This document shows, in pieces, positions 47,048-60,300 of a stretch of DNA of 64,000 bases. Origin of the DNA: Ooceraea biroi (Eukaryota > Arthropoda > Insecta > Hymenoptera > Formicidae); contig NC_039511.1 in NCBI RefSeq assembly GCF_003672135.1, positions 15,836,464 through 15,900,463 of the forward strand, given 5' to 3'. The position numbers and the translations under genes were made by a program. The stretch's first letter is position 1. Each line of letters begins with the position of its first letter. The notes below the pieces were generated by a model. The model was not told where the DNA came from, ran no database searches, and saw only the letters and a list, made by a program, of their open reading frames with translations.

Positions 47048-47103
47048 TTGTATTAATTCATTAATATTTTTGTATTAATTCATTAATGATAACATTAATG
47101 AAT
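47048..47103. repeat. AT-rich direct repeat plus hairpin
   Basis: TTGTATTAATTCATTAAT occurs at 47048-47065 and 47070-47087. The second copy forms an inverted repeat with the following bases: an 11-bp stem (47078-47088 with 47093-47103) and a four-base loop. Confidence 0.8.
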
Positions 47104-47109
47104 CAGGCG

Positions 47110-49790
47110 GAAAAGCCGGAAGAAAACCACGTTTTGAAAATGTTGTAAAACGTTGTTATAAATGCTCGGCGTTCCTGCGACCGTGACAACTTGGGCTAAT
47201 AGTTTGTAACGGGCAAACATTATGCAAATCGAGTCGATCGTCGAACTCGAAAGATAACCTCCTTGTTGGCAGGCGTGATAACTAGTGGTAGGTGGAGATC
47301 TAGGAGGACGAGAAGGAGACGGTGAAGATGGCGAGAGGTCGTAGAACGACCCTAGTTAGTCCCGGGTCTATGAATCGTTAATGCTAATCAGGATCGCCAA
47401 GGCTGCGGACGAGGTGACGTCAGCCCTTCGTCAGAGATATGGATGCGACGAAGGGACTTGATCAATTAACCCTTCGCGATATAGATAAACTTCGAAGACC
47501 ATTGGCTATACAACCTCTCGTACGACTAACTGAGAATACAACCGCAGTATTAATCCTTAGAGGAGCAGAGTCTCTCAATGCAAACTCTGAAAGCAACAAA
47601 ATGTATACGTAAAAATATATGCATATCAATTCCATTTTTTATAGTGTTAGTGTGAGAAAGGGAAACGAAAACTAGAAAAATTATTTCTTTTAAGCTCATC
47701 TGTCATGCAAGCAGGATTAAATCAACCTGATTTGTATTCTCGTCTAGGTTTTTCTATCTATGCAAAGAAAGAAGAGAAAAAGAATAGTAATGCCAAACCC
47801 TCTCTGCACTAACTTATTATTAATCATTTACGTGAGACGTGCGATTCTTCCGAACAATCGATCGATATAAGGGCGGGACGAAAGCACAGATTAGTAGAAG
47901 ATCATCTCTTTTCCGGCTCAGCAAAATGTCGCGATACCATAAAGCAAACATTTCACATGGGGGTAGGAACACCAGGGGTTGTCCTCATCCAGCCGCGGCG
48001 CCGCCACCGCGAATCGCCTCGCAAGTGTGCCTTATCTGCCGACGAGAATATAAATTTCGTCGAGAGGTCGACGATGCGTTACGGGGCGAGCTCGCACGCA
48101 TACGATTCGCCATTATCCGTTGTTTGCTGCGGGCTTGACCCAAGATTAACGCTCGCAGACCATCGGCCATTCGTTTTATCGGTCATATCACACACAATAC
48201 ACACATGCGCGCGCGCGTACCAAGTATACCTCTACAAGAAAAGATATCTAACATGACACTATCGCTTGCCTAATAGAAACGGTTTTCGAGTCTCCAAACT
48301 TTTAACAGTACCTTCCAATTCTATGCAGAGTATGAAACATGATATGCATTAATAAATGATTGCTTGCTAGTGAATTCCGCCTGTATACATTGTGATAATG
48401 TAGAGTTATATGACTCCATTTGTTCATGTTTTAATTAAACACATGATACTATTAATTGCCAATACACGCTAAATGATAAAATGTTGAGTATTAATATTAA
48501 ATGGATCAAAATAGTCATCCACCGCTTAATCTCATTTTGCCTTAATATTCTTCTTTTATTGTTAATTGTATAGATATGTTAATAGATGATTCACTAGACT
48601 TCTATTGCGTATTTTTTAGTATTACGCGAGAATGAAAAAAGTAAAGGTTTTATTACAACTTTTACGAGCGTGCTGCATCGACTTAACTCTCGCAAACTCA
48701 GCCGAATCGGGGAAGGCGCGAAGTGAAAAATGTGAGAAACTTGCCGTGCTCGGCCACGTGCGACTGACGATTGCATCACAATCCGCGAAAGGCACCGCGT
48801 GCGTGCAGCGAATATGCAATTCGAAAATATAATTGTATAACGCGGAGAGATAGCGAGAGATATTTATCTTCCAAGGCTTATATACGTGAACGCGCGTCTT
48901 GGTACGAATTGTTTGGTCGTTTATTGGAAGCAACTCCAAAAAAATTGAAATTAACATTTCCTTCGTAAGAATGCACGCTATAGCATAATTGCAAATAAAA
49001 AAAATCAAAGATCTCAATAAGTGAAGAATGTAATTAAATAAAAGCTGAATTTATATCTAGTCTAGTGATATTTATATTTAAGATAAAAAGATAAAAAGAA
49101 AACATTACTGTTATTAATAAAATTTCGATTAAAGCTTTAATAAATTTGCAGCTGAGGAAAGATCGTTATCGAATTCAATAGAATAAACCCTCCGAAGCCC
49201 GATGCAACATTTGCGAAACGCTCTGCGTATGACGATTCGGAAGCTGGCCGTATTGAAACGGCGGCTGTTTTTTTGCCGCCTCACGTGCGCGATATTTCGA
49301 GGTTGAGCAAATATTCAGTACTGACCAGCTCAACGTACGAGTTTCGGTAACGCTGAAGGGGATTAACTAGCAGGCTAACGAATGCAATATGTCGGGACCG
49401 GGCTGAAAGCAGGAAATCGCTGCAACCGAACGTCGAGCGAGGGCGACTGTGCCGTTGGTCATTGTGAGCGCGAAAACGCGCCCCGAAAAATGCAGTCGAA
49501 CAGCCGGCAGCGATTTTTGTCAGTTATTCAGTTATTAGTTTCATTCAGGAAAACGCTCGTTGTGTGTTCGGCTCCCTCCAGACGCGCAGATACGCTTTAT
49601 CATGAATTCCCCGTGAAAATTCCGCTTTCTTTCCGTGCCGCATTTCTTTTATTCATCGGTATAATGAAAAAAATTAATAATCCCTCTCTCTCCACGCGGA
49701 ACGCGAAATATCAGTTTCACGTCACGATGAATAATTATTATTTTAATTTCGACCGACCATGCTTCATTATGCCACGGTTGTATTTGATTA
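47110..49790. other. Non-coding stretch, no gene recognised
   Basis: A reverse octamer ATGCAAAT is at 47222-47229. Two plus frames overlap at 47839-48256, one with a CxxC pair (QVCLICRREYKF). 48250-48600 and 49010-49160 are AT-rich. No gene is supported. Confidence 0.5.
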
Positions 49791-49800
49791 ACAAAAACAG

Positions 49801-50580
49801 TTACGCATGTCGGTGAGCAACGCACTCGCTGAAGTCTGTCGACATTTGCGTACGAAATTGTTTCCGAAAAATGTCTAGTCTGCCTTCTGGACGAATAAAA
49901 TAATGATTATTCGCGCGATCGACGAACTGAGAGGGAAAACGATGATTGCGCTGACCAATCGAGAGATAACTAAAGAGCACGGCGCGCAATCGATAAATCG
50001 TCCTCGTTATCGGGATCGCCGATTTCGGTTTTCCAGAAGTGCGTGCTCCTTCTTCAAGCGGAGGGGCGAACGGCGGGGGAGGGGGCGATAAATTCCGCAA
50101 GAGCTGCGTAAGAACGGGGGAGGGCGGCTCGTCGATAATAAGGGGATGATCTCGCGATAAGGGCGGCGGCATTAATTGAGATTCCAGATAGAGTGTGGTA
50201 ACTTTTGCTCGGAGCCGCGAGCTCGGATAACGATCGCCGGGACAATGGCAGCTGCGGCCGCATCTGGGCTGCATCGAGAGTCTCCGTGAGGGAGACTCTC
50301 TCGTTCGCTCGTGTTCAGGAAAGAAATGGGGCTGCTTCCTGACGCGAACGGAAAAAGAACAGAGACGGACGGAAACGGACTTTTGCCTCTTGATGCCGCG
50401 GGAGAGTCCATAAATCCATTCGCGAGCGATAACTCGAATCTCGTCCTCTTCCCTGCTCGTCCCTCCTCGATCACGTTTGCGTCTTGCTTCGCTTTTTCTG
50501 CCATCCGAGCGATTGGAACATTGATCGTAGCTGTATCCGCGCCATAATATTCTCAGTGTCGAAGATGAATTGGGCGGCAC
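49801..50580 (-). other. Longest open frame in the window, coding unsupported
   Basis: A 259-codon minus frame, open between stops, beginning at GTG with no early ATG (first in-frame ATG gives MQPRCGRSCHC). It has a proline-rich patch (LSPPPPPFAPPLEEG) and arginine-rich text and no recognisable domain, signal peptide or membrane segment. Plus frames also run through part of it (50311-50547). It is longer than the other frames here, so it deserves a test, but GC-rich DNA with few stops can explain it. Confidence 0.15.
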
Positions 50581-50589
50581 TCATTTTAG

Positions 50590-53500
50590 GCTACAATTAC
50601 TACGTACGAAATGCGATGTCATAGATTATCATCGCCCCTATGAAATAACGATTGTGTGCGTCGTGTCGGAATGGCGCGTGAAATAAATCTTGCACTCTTT
50701 TATTCTTAATAGCAGAGGGGAAATTTGGAGAGTGTGTAGGTGTGCGTTAACAGGCGGAAACGATTTAAATCCAGATACAAGGAAATTTCGAGCAAAGGAG
50801 TCAGGATTCTGCAACGTGCTGCCCTCGGACGATAGACCCTCGAAGTCAAATACTCGGCCCGCTATATAACTAACAAAAAGAATTGGCTTGTTCTTCTCTG
50901 TTAAAATATCTTTAAATAAAATTTTTGAAGCTTCATCTAGAATCTAGATAAACTGTCTTCCTGCTTTGCGTCTCGCTTCGCTTATAAAGTACGGCTTAAA
51001 AAAGAACGCAAGAAGAAACACTCGCGTAAACCTCAAGAATCCTAAGGACTTCTGATTCACGTAAAAATTTTAATTACAGCAAAATGAATCATATAGAGTA
51101 TTGCACAAAATGATTAAAAATTCTCAGCAACTTTGGAGGAAAATCTCGAGAAGAATCACGTATAAGAATACTGTCACTATCGATTTAACGTCCATAAAAT
51201 TACGCTATCTAAGACGCAGTGTTCCAACTCCATTATCAGACCGTTAATAGTGTCTAATCAAAGTGCGGCATTATTTAAACGGATTTTAATTGAAAATTCC
51301 GCGGCGAACGATGCGTTCTGTTTGAACCATCAAACCGATCGATAAGAGTTAATCGTTGCGTGCTGCGCCGACAAAGCCGTGAATGGGCGACGATCGAGTA
51401 CGCAAGAGAGACGGTAATAATATTCGCGCCCGTATTGCGTCACGATCGAACAAACACGTAACGACGTACGCAACGCGCAAGCATGTGCACGACAACGTTG
51501 AACATCATTGACACAAGATGCCAACGGTGCCTCCTGGGGACGCCGCTGATTTCATCTGATAAATTTCACCGGGCGGATATATTCAGGTAACGGAAAGCTA
51601 TTACAAGACGATATCTATCGAGGCGGGGCGGACGGGAGGGCCGCCTGGAGAGAAATAAAGAGCGATTGCCTCGGTAAATCAGAGCCCTCCACCCGCGCCA
51701 TCGGGACCACCGACGCCCTTCGCGCTCGTCCGGAACACCTTCCTTCCGGCGAGTCGCCGTACTGCATACCAGCCACGAAACGAAGAACACGAAGAACATA
51801 CGTATCGGAACATTAGCGGACCTCTGTCGCCCTTCCCCCGGTTGGTCTCTTCTGCCCGGCGCGGCGCTCGCTTCAACCCATTCGAGCCCTTCGGGACGAC
51901 ATTACCCAGTGCGCGGCAGCCTTCACCCCCGAAAGTGTTTCCCGAACAGCGATAAAGCACCGCAATGTATCATTCGTTGCGCGCGACCGCGCGCGGCTAA
52001 TAAATTCTTCCCGTCGAACACGAGCGGAATCCTCCTGTCCTCATTTCGTCGCGCGCGGTTACGCGAAACTGCCTGGGATTGTTTATTCTTTCGTTAACTA
52101 TCGCGCAATTTCCGGTGGAGAGTTTGATAGATGTGCTCGGGCATATGGATGAGGAACGTGCGTTACATTTGTATTTCATTTGATTTCAAATTTTCAAAAA
52201 ATTTGGCAGTATATTATATTTATTATCAAAACTTTATTTAAACAGATTTATCAAAAATGATTTGTTAGATATGTGATGTTTTTTAGGAAACGATCGTACG
52301 TATTCACTGCTACTTTCGAGCAATACTCATGCTATTTGCAAAGAGAAAACGTACCTGGTAATTTTTCAAGTTATCAGAATGCCTCGTGAGACCATCGCGG
52401 GCATTCCCGCGGAAAATGGCAATACTGTACGTGATATAGTTCAGAACGGGAAGAACATATACGCGCGCGGCAAGCTTTTTGGCCGTGCCGCCACTAAACC
52501 CCGTCCACGCTCACGTAATAATAAATCGAGCGATCGCCATCGATAACAACTGCAAAGATACGCCGTTATCTCGCGCAGCGGACGGTCTGGCCGTTTTATA
52601 GATAATTTATTGGCTGAGCAATTTGTAAGGGTCCGAATAATGGCGCAGAATCCAACGAAATCCTGCCGGCTATACCAACTCGCTAAAGACACGTGAGTTT
52701 ATGGCCGGGGTGAAAGTCCCTCGAATTCACTTACTGCCTTAGCCGGATCTTTCTCTACATAATTCATCGCGTAAAATGTCTTGGCTACTTTAATCCACGC
52801 TCTCGCAAAAATTTTAAACACTCGAAAAACGACCAATTTATTTGTCTCGCATCAATTTGTACAAAAGAAGCATAACAGTACTTTCAAGGTTTGGCATATT
52901 TGTGTTGACCATATAAGAGCAACTTTGGTTAAAATTCGAAATACGTATTTTTACTTGAAAATGTAATAATTATTTCGTAGAGAGTATGCATTCGTGCGAA
53001 TGCACGTTCCACGCAATTATGCATTAGTCAAAATTACCGTATTATCGCAATTTTCGCATCCACCTAAAGACTTCTACCTTCCACATGGTGGCTCTTCGCG
53101 TCGAAATTTCCACGGGATATTCAGGACGTCGAGAAACTTGGAAATTATAAACTCGTCAGGCATTTACGAGAAACGATTAAAGCCAGCCCACATCGTCATG
53201 GATAACAGTGACGAGAAGAGGAGAAAATGGACGAGAGAAGAGCGAGAGCGAGAGAGAGAGGACAAGAGAAGAGACAGAGACTTCTATCGCGACTAAGCCG
53301 ACGGTAGTCGCCGCACGCACGTTCCCAAATTCTGCCGCCCCGTCCACCCCTCATCCACCGTGTATCTTTCCACCCTCTACATCCTTCTCCATCACACACG
53401 AAACGATTTATCAAGCTAGCACCGGCATAACGGCTTATTCATGTGCGCGGATCCTCTCGAAAGCGCGGCTTAACGATCTACTTCCTGCGGTCTGACACAG

Positions 53501-54540
53501 GATTTTTCGGGATTCCTTGATAGCCCCGTTGATGGTCGGCGACAGTCTCATCAGCGACATTTTCTACGCCTATGCTCGATTAAGATACCTCCGCATTGTA
53601 GAAACAAAGAGAGTGGAGATAAGTACTATAAATGTCTCTATAAATTTATTTCAATATAAATCGATCGTTTAAAAAGAATCGTTAATATTGTAATTTGTGC
53701 AATTTTATGTCAGGATTGATATGTAGTGTTTTACGGCACTCTTTCTCCAATTACATCTTCCCCAATCAGACTTTGATGGTGATATGTATTATATAAAATA
53801 TATAAACGTTTAACTATATGAAGTAAAAAACCATGTATTTGGGGATGCCAGAAATGGTTGATTCTGATGACCAATTGTTTCCTATAACAAATTTTTCAGC
53901 GCAAATTGTTATACTTCGATCCGAAGGGATAAATTGTATAGAAAATCCAACGTTGGCATGTAACTGAGAATAAAAAAAATACCGTGTTTGTATTCTCAAC
54001 ACACATTGGAATGAGAATTTTTTTAATAAAACCATAAAATATCACCGATGATATGTTATTCTGAATATAACAGCTCCACTGTTTCGCCATTTCGGTTATA
54101 CCAAATTGAATAACGGCCGCAACAATTTCTAATTGATTACTTTAAAATACATATAAATTACATAAACTATAAATCGCAAAGAATATTCCTTTATATATGT
54201 TTAGGGAAGATTATTAAACTAAAACAATATAAAATAATTTATAAAATCAGATGTATTTTATTTAAATAAATTTTCAGTTCCTTTCACAAAATTAATTGCG
54301 AAAGAGTGAGAATGCAAATCAGGACAATATCCATACACACTGTTCTTACATTACTCAACAGCCTCTAGATACCAATAAAGCTATCTTATTGGCTAGTAAC
54401 AACTTAAGAGCGCTTAAGACGATCTTAAACATAAAATCAGACTATGAATAACGTTCAACAGCATCGGAACTTTATCCACGTAAATTCGATGGTAAAATTC
54501 GCGCAGAAATCCGTTGCATCGCTTAGAATCTCATTTCACA
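50590..54540. other. Non-coding stretch, no gene recognised
   Basis: 53620-54310 is AT-rich and includes two overlapping minus frames (53814-54090) without a known motif. A reverse octamer ATGCAAAT is at 54312-54319. GA-rich text lies at 53215-53280. Confidence 0.5.
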
Positions 54541-54764
54541 TTTGCATCATCTCTCTCTCTCGGACTTGACAGCCCCACGTCAAAATCGTGCGGAGGGCAA
54601 AAAAGAATGGACACTTCTACGGACCATTGAAATTTATCGCTTGTGCTTCCTGCTTGTTCCGCATCAGGATCGATTTCGGTCGAGAAGAGAAACTCGGCTT
54701 GCAGGAAGGGCGGAAGATCGAGGGGTAGTACCTCTTCGCCCTCGTACCAAACACGGAAGGAGAC

Positions 54765-54784
54765 GAGAGAGAGAGAGAGAGAGA
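54765..54784 (+). repeat. GA dinucleotide microsatellite
   Basis: Twenty bases of perfect GA repeat, inside a longer GA-rich patch to about 54800. Confidence 0.95.
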
Positions 54785-54859
54785 AAGAGAGAAGCCCGTG
54801 CTATACGCGACGGGATACAAAAGTTTTCCAAATATTGGATTGACGTATTACTTCGAAAA

Positions 54860-55820
54860 TAGCGCGGCGCGTAAACAACCGATATATGTATTCGCATCAC
54901 GCGAAACGTCCCGCGGGATGTCCGCCTTCCGAATGCATCGGCGTGTCTCGCACGACGACGGACGCGGCAAGCAGAAAAAGAAGCGACTCGCAAGGAGAGG
55001 CAAACGACGAAACGATGAAAGGAGAGGCGTCGTTATGCCAGAAATGGCGACTTCGCTTCGCGAAGAAGCGGAAATTCCTTCCGTTGCATTATGACCGCAG
55101 CGCAGCCTGAAACGCGGCCCCGGAAGTGATCGATAACGGTGCAGTTATCAATGCTGATCTGTTCGCGGCTTATAAAGATATCCGTGAAAGAGAGGCGGTG
55201 ATTTATCTTGTTTTCGGTTATAGAACAACGCACGCGTGGCTATACTGCTGAACTGTATCAAACTGTTGAAAAGGTGAAAGGGTACGGCGAAAAGACTAGA
55301 TTTAAATCGCGCAGAATGTCAGTTTCAAGATCAATCTCGGAAATCCTGCCATAAAAAATGATATCAAAGATACGAGACTTGTCAGGCGCATTTGATTCAA
55401 ATGGACTACAATATATATTTTTATTTGAATCAAATTTCCAATAATAAATACGAATCTCAAGAACGATTAAAAGTTACAAAAATCATGAATAATTTAACGA
55501 AATACAAGCACTTTAATAAACGCAACAATAATTCGATTTACAGCCTAATAGTTTTATATTATCGAAATTATCGTAAACATCGTAAAATAATTGTCCACTC
55601 TTAAAAAAGCCGTGTTAAATCAAATCGAAATCATTGTTGCCTCTTTTCCGCGATGCTGATTGGTTATCTCGATTCGCGTTGTGCGTTATGTTCAGTTTAG
55701 ATTACCATCGCGCGGCTCTCTTCGCGTGGAGGTTAACAATTTAGTAGAGTGTGATAATTGTGCATAAAATAAATAACAGATATAAGATATTATTATTTGA
55801 AAACATTATTAATATTGAAA
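54860..55820. other. Non-coding stretch, no gene recognised
   Basis: GC-rich to about 55230 with overlapping short frames, then AT-rich to 55800. No motif is seen. Confidence 0.5.
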
Positions 55821-55823
55821 CAT

Positions 55824-56143
55824 AAAATAGCGCGCGCCTGTGTTGTACTGGTAACAATATAAATAGCACAGAACTCCTCGGAAAAGAAAAAAATTTTAAT
55901 GGCTAGAACTTTTTCATTTATTGTTTTAACGAATTGTAAATCATCGAGAACTCTAGGCAATATGCCAAATAACAATATAAATAGCACAGAACTCCTCAGA
56001 AAAGAAAAAAATTTTAATGGCTAGAACTTTTTCATTTATTGTTTTAACGAATTGTAAATCATCGAGAACTCTAGGCAATATGCCAATTAACAATATAAAT
56101 AGCACAGAACTCCTTGGAAAATAGCGCGCGCCTGTGTTGTACT
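55824..56143. repeat. 118-bp tandem repeat inside a 26-bp direct repeat
   Basis: A 118-bp unit occurs at 55853-55970 and 55971-56088, nearly identical, with a third partial copy at 56089-56117. A 26-bp sequence containing TAGCGCGCGCCTGTG borders the array on both sides, at 55824-55849 and 56118-56143, in the same orientation. The unit is AT-rich while the border is CG-rich. As 118 is not a multiple of three, a frame through it would shift between copies, so minus frames here (55793-55987, 56087-56341) are not taken as genes. It resembles a recent local duplication or a minisatellite-like insert. No transposon protein or inverted ends are visible. Confidence 0.9.
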
Positions 56144-57340
56144 AGTATCTAAGAAAAACACAATGCACAGAAACGATAGTAAGCAAGCGGCTGCAAACAG
56201 GATGGTTTCCACTTGTTTCCACGATCGCGACGGAATTTTTATTTGCCGCGAAGAAATGACACAGACGAGCGGCGACATTAAGGGAATCCCGAAGTTTCGA
56301 AAATTATCAGACGAAGCGCGCGCGAGAATGACGACGAGCATTTAGAGTCGGGAACGAACCGGTCGCGAGCGGGCTCAAAACAATACCCACCGAGATAACG
56401 TAGCTTTGAACTTTGTTCCGCTGCAAGCTCGATAAGTCGGACTGAGCCCCGTGGCGTAAAAACTGCGAAAGTTCGCCCCCAGTTTCTTTGGCCCCGTTAA
56501 GCAAGTTTGCGCGACGACCAGAGTACGGTCAAAACTCGCTCGCGCCGCTATTCCTGGGATAGCAGCGGTTGCAAACAATTTAAGGATTTTTGTCGAAACT
56601 TGCGAAACGCTAAACGTTTAATTACGAAATAATAGTGAAGATTCTCGGGTGATGCCACAGTCATCAGCGTAACTATCCGTCCGCTCGTAAACTTTCGTAA
56701 TCTCTCGTAGCTCGGTAGCTCTAAAGAATATGAGAAAACCGCTTTCAGAACGCATCCCCATAAATTATTCTCGCGAGCACCGATTCACGAAGGTTTGCAA
56801 TATCAAGGCAAAACAAGGTCATCAAGATCGGACCGCAAATCGTTCAACGATGTAGTTGCACTCGTTTTGAAGATCAGGAGAGTTTCCGGCTTCGATGGTG
56901 AATAAAGCAAATTGTTTCCACAGTATCGTCCTCCGCGAGTAATCGCAAAACGCGGTGCTAATCTGGTGCGACAGCGAATCACACGCGAATCGTAAGGAGT
57001 AAAGTGCGGACAATACGGATGGCTATATAAATCGAATGTCTCTTTAAATCGACGCGGGACGATTGCTCGTAAAACGGGAAACAGAACGGTTTACAACGCA
57101 GTCGTTAGAAAAATGGCTCGTGAGAACATCCGATCGCGTTTGCAGTTTGCGCGAATCGACGGAGTATGGCAATTTCGGTTTTAATAATCGGCAATCTCAT
57201 CGCGATTTCTTCTTTATCACCTTTGCCATGCAAAAGAAATTCTCTTCCCTATACCATTAATTGACACATATATTTATCGTGTACGTGCAAGATACTGAAA
57301 CTGTTACCACTGTAATAGGTTTTACTATACATCCTACACA
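56144..57340. other. Non-coding stretch, no gene recognised
   Basis: A 60-codon plus frame (56163-56345) starts at ATG just after the repeat array, but a minus frame covers it and nothing is recognised. The rest is featureless. Confidence 0.45.
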
Positions 57341-57344
57341 GGCT

Positions 57345-57390
57345 TTTTATAACAAAATAATTATAGCAAAATAATTTTATAACAAAATAA
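57345..57390 (+). repeat. About 15-bp AT-rich tandem repeat, three copies
   Basis: TTTTATAACAAAATAA at 57345-57360 and 57375-57390, exactly 30 bases apart, with a variant copy (TTATAGCAAAATAA) between them. Confidence 0.85.
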
Positions 57391-57399
57391 AATAATACT

Positions 57400-60300
57400 A
57401 TCGAGAGAAGTATCGTCCTGCTAATACCAGATACTCTTGCGACAGTATCGTAAGTATCAGCGAGATTAGTCTAGAGCAGTGGGTTCACATCGAGGAAAGG
57501 GCGAAAACTCTCGCGCGCGCGCGGAAAGCTGACCGCATTAGTTCCAGCTCGTATGTACAGGAGAGAAAATGGCACTAAAGGGCCAACTAATCATAAAGGA
57601 CGCGGTAACGAAGTGAATTAATCAATGGATTAAACGCGAACTACGTTGAGCGCGCGGGGGTGGAGAAGAACGAGGGGGACGAGAGCCGGACGGGGACAAC
57701 TGGCCGGGGATGGCGCGACCCTGACGTCTCTCGTTTGTCACACAAATAACCGAGCATTTGGCGGGAACGTTCCAGCGGTATCCGCTCGATGGACAAACTC
57801 CACGGAGGATGACGAATTCCTATGGGAGCGTGGGCCGCACGTATAACCTCGGTATTTCATCGGAGGCTTGCGTATTCTTGTCAATTTCTGGAGCCACATA
57901 ATTCGGAAGCCAGCTTCGGCATAAATGGCAAATTCATCTAAATTTGGCCGCGTGTAGATGTCACCTCATCACTCGTCCGTTATCGCAGAAGCTCGAATGC
58001 ATTGTTAATTTATTCTATTAGTTTTTCAACTTTCCACACATTTCAATCATGCTTATCCTTGTACGTAGCAACTATGATCTTTATATAATAGAAAATAGAC
58101 AAAGTACGAAGGATAAATGAATTATTTATCCAAACACTTTGAGACATGATGAAATAAAGTGCTTTCCGAAACGTCTGGCATTTCACGTCTTTACATCCGA
58201 CAAAAGGAATGAGAAATATGTAGTGTTGCAGTATCGATGTACGAAGCGAGATATCGTCTCCACGACATTAGGAAAACGGCTCTTCATAGACTGCGAAAGG
58301 GTTAGATTGCGCAGCGGTACCCCGGGCGACGGCCAACTATTTTCCGCGTCAGAATCCTAAAATCAATCTTGGCGAATGACAAGGGAACTTGCGCGCGATT
58401 AGTCCCGGTGGAATATCTCCCTTGCGGTTAATTCCGGACTCGCTGCTACGGAGGACGATACCTCACCTTCATCTTCGAGAACAGCGGAGAGAAGAGAAGA
58501 AGGAACAGTGGGGGGATAAAGGGGTTAGGAGATGGAGGAAAGGGGGAGGAAAGCGGCAGAATCCAATATGAGGCAACACCGCAACGTACCAAACATCCGT
58601 CGGTCCTCATCTTCTCCGTTTCCCGTCGCCGAAGACCGCCGACGTGTCGTCGACGCCACCGTTACAGAAGACATCCGCAGACGCGCCGCGGCACGTGGTG
58701 AACGACGACGTCAGATCCACGGTCTTTGATGGCAAAGTTTTCCATCCGGCAAATACCGGCACGCGGAAATGGATCGAGTTCCCCGCGCGCGTGCGAGACA
58801 GACGTTAGGCAGTCGGCTTTAATCGACAAAAAAAGCAACGGGGATCGATAACGCGTTATACATCGAGACGAGGAATTAATTGTGCTTCATGGAGGCAGCA
58901 GATGACCTAACCCAATCGGGATCGATCTTCTTGAAATTAATTAGCTTCTTGTACCAGTAAAAACAACAGACGTATCCCGAAAGTATCGAACAAGTGTGGC
59001 GCAAGGACAGAAATGATTACAGATGTCCTACTATCGAGTAGGATTAATCGAGTTGCGGGGAAATGGCGCGAGCGCCGCTGGGTGTCCCGGGGACAGCGAA
59101 AAGAGCCACGGCGAAGTTTCTCCGACGGTTTTGATAGAAACTGACAATGCTAGATAATGTCGACGACGACGACGACGACAATGACAACGAGGAAGGAGAA
59201 GGTTCGAGCCGAGGAGAGCCGCCTAATGGCGGTAATGGCTAATAACCTTCGAATCTATCCATGCTAATGACCGATGCTCTCTCCAGTCAGAAACCACTTG
59301 TACCTAATACGCTTAATACTCGAGGCAACTTGGCACTCAGGCCAAGTCAGAGCCCGCCGCGGCGAGTCCAGGCTTGAGTGCTGGGAAGACACGCGTCACA
59401 TTACCTATCCAAGCGCTAACGCCGCCGAAAGTCCCACGACCTGGGACCAAGACAGCGGACAGAATGGGACGGCGAGGGCGACAATGACGACGGCGTGAAA
59501 GACAGAGGAGTCGATAATGACGTCATCTGGCGCGCGTCGCAAAACTTTCCAAAAGTTTTAATACCTCGGCCGACGGCAGTTTCACGACTTTTCTCTCACT
59601 CTCTCGCTCTCTTGTTTTTTTTTTCTTTATCTTTCTCTCTTTCCATAAATTCGATGAAGTAAAGAGAGCTTCTCGCTCATTCTGACAATTCTTTTATCCC
59701 TTGCACACTCACGTTCGCTGCACAAGTACAAAGGGATTAAAATTTTATCATCAATATGTCCAAAAGATAGATCAATCTCGTAGAGGTAAGTTAAAGATTG
59801 CACACAAAAATACGCGACAAGTGACAAAAGCTTAAAGCTAAGAAGGCACTATTATATATAAGGAGGAAGCGAAATGATAATTTAAGCTCGAATATGCTTG
59901 CGATGGGCAAACGAATGTAATCACGACGCAGAACGGCTTTCTCAAAGCGTTCTCCGATATGCGTCCCCATTTCGAATCCTCTTTTGAGTACAGGACCATC
60001 AAGGGTCGCTCATAAAAGAGAAGAACAAGAGTGCAGATCGGAATTTTTAGAGGGCGGCCGAAGGGCCGTCAAAGTGACGAGCTGTCAACCGTGAGGCGAG
60101 AGGAAATTATTGAGCTAATTGCTGATAACTTGGGACGTTCAACGAAATACTCGAGCCGAAGGTGAATAGCGCTAGAAAGAGATTGAGGGGTGGAAGGGAC
60201 GCCAAAGGGCGGGTTCAGGTTGTACCACGACAGCAATCACCAGGAAGAAGAGTTTTTCCTCTTTTGCAGTGACGTGTCACCCTTCCTCCCTCTTTTTCTC

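Noticed and set aside
53814..54090. Overlapping minus frames in AT-rich DNA as a transposase or receptor remnant.
   Set aside because: I could not match either frame to a known family motif, and AT-rich text tends to give isoleucine- and phenylalanine-rich peptides.
59200..59218. GGTTCGAGCC as a tRNA T-arm (box B).
   Set aside because: No box A, anticodon arm or acceptor stem could be placed at the right distances on either strand.
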